A DNA stretch of 64,000 nt from Ailurus styani (lineage: Eukaryota; Chordata; Mammalia; Carnivora; Ailuridae): NCBI GenBank assembly GCA_002007465.1, contig LNAC01000762.1, forward strand, positions 945,555 to 1,009,554, written 5' to 3'. Each line of letters opens with the position of its first letter. Position 1 is the stretch's first letter. The notes under the pieces are model-generated. The model ran no database searches, was not told where the DNA came from, and saw only the letters and a list, made by a program, of their open reading frames with translations. Both the position numbers and the translations under genes were made by a program. Positions 1 through 58,000 of this stretch are shown piece after piece.

Positions 1-47492
<47,492 letters not shown>

Positions 47493-47801
47493 GGTGCCGG
47501 CAACGCCAGCCGCCTCCCGCACGCCCCACGCCCCGGCGGCCTGGAACTCGGTGACTGGTGACCCGGACGGCGGCGCCGGGCGGACAAAATACTCCCGCCC
47601 CGCCCCGCGGACGGTGGCCGAGTGGAGACAAAGTGCTTCCGCCGCCGGGGGCGCGGCGCAGAGCCGATAGGGAGCAAATCTCCGAGTGCTTCCCTGTGGG
47701 ACTTCTCGGCACTTTCTGTCCCGATGCTTTCAGGAAAAAAAAGAAAAGAAAAGAAAGACACATAAACACCACGTTGGTTAAATAGAATATACTGATAATA
47801 C

Positions 47802-47953
47802 AAAAAAAAAAAGGAAGGAAAGGAAGAAAGAAAAGAAAAAAGAGGAAAGAAAGGAAAGGGAAGGAAAGAAAAGAGAGAAAGAGGAAGTAAAGGGAAGGAA
47901 GGAGGGAGGAAGGAAGGAAGGAAGGAGGGAAGGGAAGGAGGGAGAGGAGAGAA
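47802..47953. repeat. 152-nt polypurine (GA-rich) tract upstream of ATF6
   Basis: The plus strand is A/G throughout except for one T (47888), with GGAA/GGGA-type units. It starts about 310 bp upstream of the ATF6 start codon. Confidence 0.97.
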
Positions 47954-48133
47954 TAAAAGCCCTTTCTGAACATACTGGCTTGTCCCCCGGGTATCTTTCT
48001 TAAAACCACAGCGTAGCTCTCTCAGAACGAAATCAGAGACCAGTGAAGTCAATTCGATGTAATTTTCAGCATCATTTGCTGTCGACGTAGAAACTTTCCG
48101 TACGCACGAGCGTGTGAACGAAAAGCCGTGGCT

Positions 48134-48141
48134 CCACGTGG
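48134..48141. promoter_or_regulatory. palindromic E-box CCACGTGG
   Basis: A perfect CACGTG E-box in non-repetitive, CpG-containing DNA about 640 bp upstream of the ATF6 ATG. This is the USF/MYC/TFE class of site. Function unknown. Confidence 0.4.
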
Positions 48142-49167
48142 GTTAGAGCACGTCTTGGCAGGCGTTTATCTTGAGGTCAACACCAGGACTGAACTGTATC
48201 CTTCTGGAAAGCCCGCTTTCTGTTGAACAAATGTTGGAAAGGCAGACAGCAAAGACGAAGCCCCGCGCTCAAACCTGTCTCCTGGATCGGCGTCTCTAAA
48301 CCCCAGCGGCCGTGGAAACCCGGGCGAGCCTGCCCTAGGCAGCCGACGATAAAGGGAATCCCCGGTCTCTGTATCACCACGACTTAAGATCCCGTTTTGT
48401 TTAGAAGAAATTCACATCACGAGCTCCTGCTGAACATCTGAACTGAGTTTGAAACACAGCCTCAAGACCGCGGCTTAATGGAATTTCTCTTCACGGCATC
48501 TCAGCGGCGAGTGGGTCACATACCCTGAGAACACGTATCGCTTTAGGACCAAGTGGCATCTTTCCCATGGTTACTGAACCAAACAAATGCTTCCCGGAAT
48601 CCACCCAACTCTTCCCGGCTGGAGGGTTACTCCCGATTGCATAATCCGCAGTATTCAATACAGCCCTGGGACCCAAACCCAGAAAAAACAAACACACACA
48701 CAAAACCCACATGATGTCTTTTACCATCAGATGACCAATTTTCATGTACGGTGAAATATTTATCAGTTCTATTCTTAACTGCAAATCCTAAACTGACAAA
48801 CTAAAATAAAACCAGCAAGAGTCTTCTATTCTGCATCCACCAGATACCTTAGTCCTTTTTTTTTTTAATCACCATGACTGAACTCCTGCCAGTTTTTTTT
48901 TTGAAATTTTTATTTTTATCCCCAAAGTGCAGATAATGAAACAAGCATTTGGATGTCTCTCACCAACAATTAACAAATAATAACGTTTTCCATTTTTGTT
49001 TCAGACTTTTCATAATATAAGAAATTAAACATTGCAGATAAAACCTGCTTTTCCCTCTGCTTCATTTCCCTCCCACCGCATAGACAACTTCTATTACACA
49101 CATTTAGTGTTGTGTTGAGTTTTTTAATTTACATAAACATGTCATACTCATGTTCTCCCAATAACTT

Positions 49168-49336
49168 ATTTTTTAAGATTTTATTTATTTATTTCACAGA
49201 GATCAGGAGTAGGCAGAAAGGCAGGCAGAGGGAGAGGGGGTAAGCAGGCTCCCTGCTGAGCAGAGAGCCTGATATGGGGCTCAATCCCAGGACCCCGGAA
49301 GGCAGAGGCTTAACCCACTGAGCTACCCAGGTGCCC
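49168..49336 (-). mobile_element. Can-SINE (reverse orientation)
   Basis: Starts TTTTAAGATTTTATTTATTT and ends CTACCCAGGTGCCC. Flanks CCAATAACTT / CCAAATAACTT. Confidence 0.94.
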
Positions 49337-49339
49337 TCC

Positions 49340-51190
49340 AAATAACTTTTCTTATTCAACATTACTTTTTCATGATCTATTCATGTTTTCACTGTTACAT
49401 GGTATTTCCTTGAGAATACATACATATCTCACAATTTCTTCCTTCATTTCTCTACTGATGACATTTGGATTGTTTCAAATTTTTACTGTTACATATATCC
49501 TTGCATGAGTATCTGTGCACATAAGCAAGAATGTCTTTAAGATATATGCTGGGTCATAGAGTGGGAATGTTAATATTTGCCAAATTATACCATTTTACAT
49601 CCTTGCTAGCAGGGATGAGTTCTTTGCTCCACATTCTCACCAACACTAGATTTGGTCATTTTCACATTTTTTGCTCCTGTGAAGGGTGTTACCATGATTT
49701 CATTTCCCTGACAATTAAAGAGATGGTGCATTTTTTTGTGTTTATTAAAACTTACTCTTCCGTGAATTGCCTATTCTTACAAAATTTGCTATTGCATTTC
49801 TTTCTCTGATGATTCGTACATCTTTAGCTAGCCTATTCTATTCATCGAACAGATACATATATTGCAAATACCTTCTCCCAAGTTACACTTATCTTTTTTA
49901 AGGGGCTTTTGTCTTTTAGGTTTTAATTTCAATGTAGTCAAATTTACCAATCTTTTACCAATCTTCTGTTTATGATCTATGCCATTTGTAAATTGCTCAA
50001 AACTTCTTCCCTCTCCTGAGGTCATGGAGATTTTTTTTTATTTTCCTTCCATATTTTAATAGTTTTGCTTTTCACATTCTTCCCCACCCCCCAATCTGAT
50101 TACTGCTGGGTGTCCTAACACTATTGATTTTTATACAGCAATCTTGTATCCAAAAACTTGCTGAATTATGTGACTTTAATATTTTGTCTGTAAATTCTCT
50201 AGGATTTTCCACATAGAAAAATTTGCAGGCAAACACTGATATTTTAAAACTTATTTTAACACTGTAATCTTTTTAAAATTAACCTTTAATGTGGAAAATT
50301 TCAAACAAACACAAGAGACAAACTAATCAATCCTCTTCTTCTTAGCACCCAACTTCAACAATTTATCATTCTTGTTTTATCTACCCTCTCGCCCCACAAT
50401 TTTTTTTTAAAGATTTTATTTGTCAGAGAGAGAGAGAGCACAAGCAGGCAGAGCGGCAGGCAGAGGCAGAGAGAGAAGCAGGCTCCCCGCTGAGCAAGGA
50501 GCCCAATGCAGAACTCGATCCCAGGACCCTGGGATCATGACCTGAGCCCAAGGCAGAGGCTTAACCGACTGAGTCACCCAGGCAACTCCCCCCCCTTTTT
50601 TTTTACTAAATATTATTTTTATAGGATTCATTCATGTTGACACATGTAGCCATGAATGATATTCAGCGGGGGGCCTGCTGTTTGTGTCTTCATGGTGATT
50701 TGTTCCTGTAAACTGCCAGTTAAATGTAAACTTGACTAGATGGTTTTTGTTTCATTTGTTTTTGCAGGGATGCTTCTTAGGTAATTCCTTGCATCGTACA
50801 AGGAGCCACATAATTTCTAAATATCCCACTTTTAGAGATGTCAAGATTTATCAGTAATTCTGTTTTTTTCCTAAGGCTTAAACCTTTTCCCCTTCTTAAT
50901 TTATTGCAATAGCAAGGACCTCTAGTATCACACTGAATGTAGATGAATGATTATACCTCTTTTAACTCGTTCCCAACTTTAATGTGAAAGTTTTAAAAAG
51001 TTTTACTATTAAGATTTTTCCTGTAGTTTTTCAGTGCAAGGAAAATTTCATTTTCATCCAGATATTCACTGTGGTTATTAAAGTTTTTATACACACTCTG
51101 GTTACTACGTGTGTGTTTTTAATGATAAATGTCGAATGTTATTGAATCTTCTTTATTCATTTGCTTTCAACTTAAACCCTTGGAAGAGAA
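49340..51190 (-). mobile_element. ancient LINE-1 ORF2 relic, reverse orientation
   Basis: The antisense ORF2 passage is recognisable: GATGACATTTGGATTGTTTC, GCTGGGTCATAGAGTGGGAA, ATACCTTCTCCCAAGTTACA and ATTTTTCCTGTAGTTTTTCA. Fully degenerate, interrupted by a SINE at 50400-50588. Confidence 0.75.
50400..50588 (-). mobile_element. Can-SINE (reverse orientation) nested in L1
   Basis: Starts TTAAAGATTTTATTTGTCAG and ends GTCACCCAGGCAACTCCC. Confidence 0.92.
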
Positions 51191-51889
51191 GTGAAATTTG
51201 AAAGAGAGTTTTGCCTAGAGACAAAAGGAGGCCCTTGCCTAGACCCACACTTCAGAGGACTCTACTCTGGCATCTGGCAGTGTCCTTTCCCACAGGGTGG
51301 GAATCCGTGGTGCCGAGGGGCTAAGCCCAGCCAGAATACATGCCTCCTTCTCGACATGCTTCTCATGCCCAAATAGTTCCACCCCTGTTTCTAAAGCTTG
51401 CTCCGGCCTCTGACTTCCTAAGGGTGAACTGTGCCAATGCTGTATGCCAGGAGTACAGACAAAGCTTAGGAATGTGAGGTGGAAAGTTCACGCATGCATA
51501 TGCACCAGGCATATGAACAAACCCAGGGACGGGGAAAGGGGATGTAGGTTGCTCTGTAGATCAGGAGCCAACTCTCCCTGCATTGCCATATTTTGTCCGG
51601 AACTCCATAAAGCCAGAGAATTTTAAACTCAAACCTTGTCTCCCAGGTTTTTATGAAGGTATGTTTGTCAAGATAAGAGGATGACACATTTTATTTAATA
51701 CTGTGGTAGCTTGACTTGTAACTTCTAAATACTAAGACAAGTAGTATCTGGGCTTCAATTTGCACTCATCAGAATTCTGCAAGTGTTGGTGGGGCACATG
51801 ACCAGTATATTTACAACTTCGTAAAAAATTGCATTTCATGGTAAATAAGCGATTTTGCCACCATATGTGTCTTTCTTTGCCTGTGCCTG

Positions 51890-51972
51890 TACGAATTGCT
51901 TGAAGGCTGGACCCATCTTTTCCCCGGGAGCTAACACTATACTGGTACCAAATAAATATTTGTCAAATTATT
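51890..51972 (+). repeat. L2 3' end
   Basis: 'TTGAAGGCTGGACCCATCTT' and CAAATAAATATTTGTCAAAT match the L2 terminal segment. Confidence 0.65.
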
Positions 51973-52084
51973 GTTTAATAAATAATACATATATTATTTT
52001 TAAAAATCACATTTCAACAATGCTATTATATTTCACAATCTCACATTTTCGGTATGACATCTTCTCTATCGCCCTAAACAGTGA

Positions 52085-52330
52085 ACTCAAACACTAGAAT
52101 ACAGAATTGAAAGCTCAGATTTTGGAAGCCAATTCTTGATTTTAATCTAGATTCAACCATTTGTTAGTAATATAACTTTGATGAAGTGGCTTCATCTTTC
52201 TAAGCCTCAATTTCACCTGTAAAATGGGATAGGATCTATCACATAGGATTGTTGGGATGATTAAATTATATAAAACACATTAAATGCATAGTGACTAGCA
52301 CATGCTAAATTCTCAATAAAATGCAGCTAT
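52085..52330 (+). repeat. MIR
   Basis: 'GATTCAACCATTTGTTAGTA', 'CACCTGTAAAATGGGATAGG' and 'ATTCTCAATAAAATGCAGCT' give almost the whole MIR. Confidence 0.88.
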
Positions 52331-52950
52331 TTTAAGGAACAATGTTGAACGCTATAGCTAGGTACTGTATTACGTTCTGTACCTGCATTATATCACTAAA
52401 ATCCCCACAACCACCCCAATTGGATACTTTTATTATCTCCCTTTTATACAAAGAATTAAGGCTTATGTAAATGACCTTTAAAACAACCCTATTAGGAGGG
52501 CAGAGCAGTAGAACATACATTAATCCCATTTCATGAAGGAGAAACGTGACCTTCAACTTGCAAAAGACCGTCCAGGCAGCTAGACATGTGGAGACGGAAT
52601 AATCAGAGCCCAGGCTGACTTCTACTTCAGTACTATCTTAATTGTACCTGAAACACCACCTATGAAAGTTCATATCACTATTTTGGACAAATGTGTAAAC
52701 CCGTATGTTGTTAAGTTGATGTTCTTAAATATTAAAAAGGGTTCCACGTCTTCGTTTCTTCTTGAGAATAAAGGCATAATGGATTTTCTATTTACCATTT
52801 CTATTTACTATTTACAAAATAAAACATTAATGGACTTTACATTGGGAAGTTTTGCTCAGTGGACGTTTCACAAAATTTCAAAATTTACATAAAGAAAAGT
52901 CGATTTTTCCATTGGCAAATACCTATTATCTTTCAAAAAAGGAATCTTGT

Positions 52951-53168
52951 CAGAGCACCTGGATGGCTCAGTCAGTTAGGCATCTGCCTTTGGCTGAGGT
53001 CATGATCCCATGGTCCTGGGATTGAGCCCACATGGGGGTCCCTGCTCAGTGGAGTCTGCTTCTCCTTCTGCCCTTCACTACCCCTGCCCCCCATATGCCT
53101 ATGCGCGTGTGCATGCTGCGGGCACTCTTTCCTTTTCTCTCAAATAAATAAAATCTTAAAAAAAAAAA
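52951..53168 (+). mobile_element. Can-SINE
   Basis: Full-length, diverged head (AGCACCTGGATGGCTCAGTC). Confidence 0.92.
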
Positions 53169-53218
53169 TATCCTGTCTCTCTCCCAGCTAGAAAAAAAAT
53201 TGTAAGACGACAGGTTTT

Positions 53219-53392
53219 GGGGTGCCTGGATGGCTTAGCGAGTTAAACGTCTGCTTTTGGCTCAGGTTGTGATCCCAGGGTCCTGGGATCAAGTACTGCA
53301 TTGGCCTCCCTGCTCCTTGGGGAGCCTGCTTCTCCACTTGCCTCTCTCTCTGTGTCTCTCATAAATAAATAAATAAAATCTTAAAAGAAAGA
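53219..53392 (+). mobile_element. Can-SINE
   Basis: Full-length, diverged head (GGGTGCCTGGATGGCTTAGC). Confidence 0.92.
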
Positions 53393-53399
53393 GAGGGGT

Positions 53400-53472
53400 T
53401 TTATCTAGTTTGTTCACTGTGTCACCTAGAATCGTGCACATAACAGGTGCTCAGTAAATATTTACTGAATTG
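53400..53472 (+). repeat. L2 3' end
   Basis: 'GTTCACTGTGTCACCTAGAA' and AGGTGCTCAGTAAATATTTA match the L2 terminus. Confidence 0.7.
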
Positions 53473-53787
53473 AGAATTGCAAATTCAGATAAAATCTATG
53501 TAATTTTCTCTGTGCTAGATGCTAGTGTGGATAGCCATACAAAACTCTCGCTACTCAATTTTTTACCTACAAAAGGCACAATTCATACGGTTCAGCCTAA
53601 TTGTTTTCAAAAGGCTTCTACATTACGAAACAAAGTGAACAGATATTACAAAAGCTAAGACAGAAATGGATAAATTTTTTCTCATAAGAAAAATCATTTT
53701 ATGAAAGTTACCAAAGGCATCAGGTCCTAAGTTAAGATGTTCTCAATCACCTATAACACTCCCAACATTTCAAAAATAAACTAGGTA

Positions 53788-53975
53788 GGGGTGCCTAGGT
53801 GGCTCAGTTGGTTAATCTCAGGTCATGAGATCTGTCTGGGCACTGGGCTCTGCGCTGGGTGTAGAGCCTGGCTAGGATTCTCTCTCCCTCCCCCTCTGCC
53901 CCTTCTCTCCTCCCCACTGGCTCCTGCACTTTCTCTCTGTAAAAATAAATAAATAAAATTTATGTATTTTTAAAG
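53788..53975 (+). mobile_element. Can-SINE (internal deletion)
   Basis: Head and tail present. Part of the tRNA-like region is missing after GTTGGTTAATCTCAGGTC. Confidence 0.9.
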
Positions 53976-54669
53976 AGGTTCATTTTCACTTTCTCCATTT
54001 AAAACGACTCCCATTTTGGTGTTTATATACATATAGACATACTCACATGTAAATATGCAAAGTGTCTTAAGAACATGGACTATATTTCCCTTTATTAGCT
54101 AATTTGTTCAAATATCTAATTAGGTCCCATTCTAATTATTAGTAATAAGTAAAATAAACTCCAGTTTCCAGAAATCATGTTAAAAAGCTAATCTGGACAC
54201 AGTACCTTTTCTAATACTCTAACCTGTCAGGCTAAAAAAGTAATTGATATATAGTTATTCCACCTGTATTTTCCTTATCATTATGAACATACCTAACATT
54301 AATACATTTCTTTAAGTAGATTACTTCAAAACATATCTTAAACATGCTTTTCTAAAAATTTAGATAATTGGGATTCCTAAAGAGTAATAGGAAAAGCTTA
54401 TTTCAGACAATGTTTTACTAATAGCCTTTCCTTCTACACTTCCAAGAAAAGCCCAGACATATGTAGATTTACTAATGTCCCTTAAAGATAAAGTTTTGAA
54501 ATATGTCCAAACAAATCTGCTTTCCAGAAATAAAACCTATTTAAACATGATAATTTCCAATTTTTATAAATAATTTTGTCTATCCATATCTTAATATCAC
54601 ATAACTAAACATTCCAAAAGTCAGAATTCTTGAAAATATATGAAACAAAGAACATGGGTTATAAAAAAT

Positions 54670-54675
54670 TTTAAT
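54670..54675 (-). terminator. candidate DUSP12 polyadenylation signal (ATTAAA)
   Basis: ATTAAA on the minus strand lies about 220 nt past the DUSP12 stop. It is the first standard-type hexamer I find downstream. An AATAAA occurs at 54096-54091, about 800 nt past the stop. The 3'UTR length is unproven and either could be used. Confidence 0.45.
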
Positions 54676-54894
54676 ATCAAATAAAGTACAATTTACATGA
54701 TTAAAAGTTTTGATTTGCAAATAAAGTATTCTACTTAAATAGTGTAAGAGACTAACAAATAACAAAGCAGTTTCCATGTCATATCCAATGAAATGCTGAT
54801 GGCCTATAAACTAGATAATCTGCCACAAATGACCATAAGCAAGGGAAGCACATATCAGCAAGTTTCTTTCCAAGCTATCAAAAATGTCACAAGT

Positions 54895-55056
54895 TCACGT
54901 TTTTCTTGTTTGTGATCCCAAAACTGGCAGCATCTTCATTTCATCCACTCTATTCTTATGTATCTGAAAAGCAGGTGTTATCCATCGACCACATGAGCAC
55001 TGCTCACCATACCAATTGAAAGAACCCAACTTGGCATTGCATTTGGGACAAAGAAG
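54895..55056 (-). CDS. DUSP12: DUSP12 coding exon 6 (terminal, zinc-binding domain and stop)
   Basis: The exon follows an acceptor CTTTATTTCAG and encodes residues 288-340. It starts LLCPKCNAKLGSFNWYGEQC and passes through the SCGRW turn to a TGA at 54897-54895. The paired CPKC and CSC motifs (Cys290/293 and 307/309) are intact and complete the zinc sites. The tail, VLGSQTRKT, differs slightly from human VLGSQTGKI. Confidence 0.97.
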   Translation of the reverse strand, partial: LLCPKCNAKLGSFNWYGEQCSCGRWITPAFQIHKNRVDEMKMLPVLGSQTRKT

Positions 55057-58000
55057 CTGAAATAAAGAAACTGTGTTACTTCATTCACTCACTTTTATTT
55101 AAGACAAATCATCACTGGCAATATAGGATATAAAAACAGATAAGACACAGTTGGTTAAGCGTTGGACTCTTGATTCGGGCTCCGGTCATGATCTCAGGGT
55201 CATGAGATCAAGCCCCAACTTGGGCTCCGTACTCAGAGGGGAGTCTGCATCTCTACTCCCTTTCCCTCTGCCCTTCCCCCTCTCTCCCTAAAAACACAAA
55301 CAAACGAAACAAAATAAAAACCAAGTTAAGACATGGCTCCTACCTTCAAGGAGTTTATGATCAAATCAGCAAGGTAAAATGCAATGGCAATTTACCATAA
55401 CAAATGATGGACTATGATAACTGTGTAAGAAGCATGCTGTATCCTGGGAGTCTGGAGAAAGACCAGATGAATCCCAGTATGAGGGGAGAAAGGCTGAGAT
55501 AGGACAAAAGATTTCAGGACATGGCATGTGTTGCCTTTTAAATCAGTCTGCAGCTTACTATTTAAAACTAAGATCATCATGGCTAAAGAAAAGGAAAGCA
55601 TGTTAGGAGTCTCAAGTCACTATCAGTATTGATACTGACAGCATGTAGGTTAGGCCTCAGATTCATGGCTATTTAAAAACAAACTGATACTCCAGTAAAA
55701 TAGATAAATCAAAAAAACCCCTGAACATGTCAATTATATTTTATGTAGTTAGAGCATTATTTTTAAATTTAGCTTGTTATTTTGTGCATGACATGAGGCA
55801 GGGAGCCCTATTTTTTATCTTAAATGATACAAACTCTGGACATAAAACTCAGAAACCAAATTTGATTACAGAAGTATCTTAAATTTTAACCTGACAAAAT
55901 ATACCACAAAGTGGAGATAAGCAACAGATAGGAGAAAATATTTGCGATATATTAGAGGAATCATTAACATCTAGACTATATAAAGAGCTCCTATAAATCA
56001 ATAAGAAAAAGGCAAAATCCATAGAAAAATGGTCCAATGATATAAAGAAAATTTACAGAAAAGCTATAAATAGCTGATAAGTGTATAGCAATATCGGTCC
56101 TCAGTTGTAGTCATGGAAATTCAAATTATAATACTTTAAGACGAACATTTTTCATCTCTCAGATTGACAAACGTTACCAGTTTTATAATGTCTACTATGC
56201 CAAGAGTATGGGGAAATGGGTACATGCATTCAATGTTAGTGAAAAGCAAATTTGTATAAGCATTTTTATTTATTGGGTGGAATATGAGAAATATTTAAGA
56301 CATACACACTCCACAAGCCAGGGATTCCACTTTTAGGTCTATAGGAAAATTCAAATAAGTGTACAGAGAAGTATGCACAAATGTGATATAATATCTTCCA
56401 CAAAAACACCTTCATCTTGTATGTTTTCCAGGCTAAGTAAGAGCAGCAAGCCACAAAAGAAAGAAAAAAAACAGATAAAGTGGATTTCAAAATTAAAAAC
56501 CCCACTGCTGCAAATGACACCACCAAGAATAGGAAGTGACAGCTAACGTGTATAGTGTTTATTTTGGGAATGATGAAAATGATGTTGCAAAAATTCTGTG
56601 AATATTCTAAAAACCACTGAACTGTACACTTTAAATGGGGAAATTATATAGTAAGTGACTTATATCTCAATAAGCAGAATTGTCTGAAAACGTGGGTTTG
56701 AATATAAGGTACCTCTTTCTAGGCAAGATGCTAACATAAACTAAGTTTTCTCATGTATAAAATATGACTATACATGGTTTACCTATTTGCACAGTTATAT
56801 TCTTCAGGTAAATACAGTGAGTTTTGTAAAATTTTCAATAGACGAACTTTTACACAAACCATAAAAACCTTTACAATCATTAAGACTAATTATATCTTAG
56901 ATTAAGAAGATCTGTAAATTAATATTAAGTAAACCTAAAGGAGAAATGTGGCCATCCCAGGATGCTCTCATGAGCTGCATTCTTAAGAATAAATAGGAAA
57001 AGAAAATGAATCTCTTAGCAAACATACTGAACTGAAGTATCAGGAAAAAAGAGAGAGGAGAGCCAAAAGAGAAAAAGAAGGAGAAGATGAGAAAGAAACT
57101 TTGAATATAATTCTAAAATCCTTGCTTTGTCCTACTTGTTACCAAGTTTGAATTTGTTAAATATATTGTAATCAGCTTACGTTAGTCTTCCATTTGAAAA
57201 AAAAAAAGCCTTAAAAGGAATTCACTTAGACCAAAAGCTCTCAACCAAAAGTGATTCACTACTTTAGATAGGCTAGATTTTTACTTACTTAATTTATTTG
57301 GTAGATTCTTATCTGCACTAGAAAGATATAATCTTCGTAAAGAAAACACTTACAATAGAATGAAACACCAGTTAAAATATGGTTTAGAGGGCAAGTAACA
57401 CCAAATATAGATGATATAATGAAATTGCAGAAAATAAAATGTGTTCTCACCTGGCCATCCATCACGCCCAACAAAGCAGATTCCATCCACTGTACAGGTT
57501 CAATGAAGTATGACGTACACTGAGCCTGACTGCCTGCAGTGAGCATTAAAGATGGTGTCACTCTCTTGTGGGCAAAGGCTATGGGACCACTTCCTTCATT
57601 ATGATCCAAAATACTAGAACTTCGAAATAAAGATCGCCTGCAATGCCCAAACAAACAAATACGTTAATGACCTCCAAAAGGATGAAAAAATAGATGAAAT
57701 ATGCAGGTTTCTTAGGAAAATAAAGAAGGATTATTCTACTTTAATTTTTTTTTTTAAAGATTTTATTTATTTATTTCACAGGGGGAGAGAGATCACAAGG
57801 AGGCAGAGAGGCAGGCAGAGAGAGAGAGGGGGAAGCAGGCTCCCCGCTGAGCAGGGATCCCGATGCGGGCCTCGATCCCAGGACCCTGAGATCATGACCT
57901 GAGCCGAAGGCAGAGGCTTTAACCCACTGAGCCACCCAGGCGCCCTCTACTTTAATTTTTAATAACCTCTACAAGTAACTTGACTTACTTTCACTCTTAA

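Larger units (their letters stand above)
47721..54894. other. ATF6-DUSP12 intergenic region
   Basis: About 7.2 kb between the ATF6 promoter and the DUSP12 stop. It holds a purine tract, an antisense L1 and SINE/MIR/L2 pieces. 47960-48880 is non-repetitive and CpG-richer than average, with a CCACGTGG E-box. 51190-51880 and 54000-54660 show no gene I recognise. Confidence 0.75.
55057..57450 (-). other. DUSP12: DUSP12 intron 5
   Basis: About 2.4 kb. It contains a truncated Can-SINE and old L1 sequence. No extra exon is visible. Confidence 0.85.

Noticed and set aside
47768..47780. Possible ERSE/ERSE-II (CCACG next to TTGG) near the ATF6 promoter
   Set aside because: CCACGTTGG does not match CCAAT-N9-CCACG or ATTGG-N-CCACG in order or spacing.
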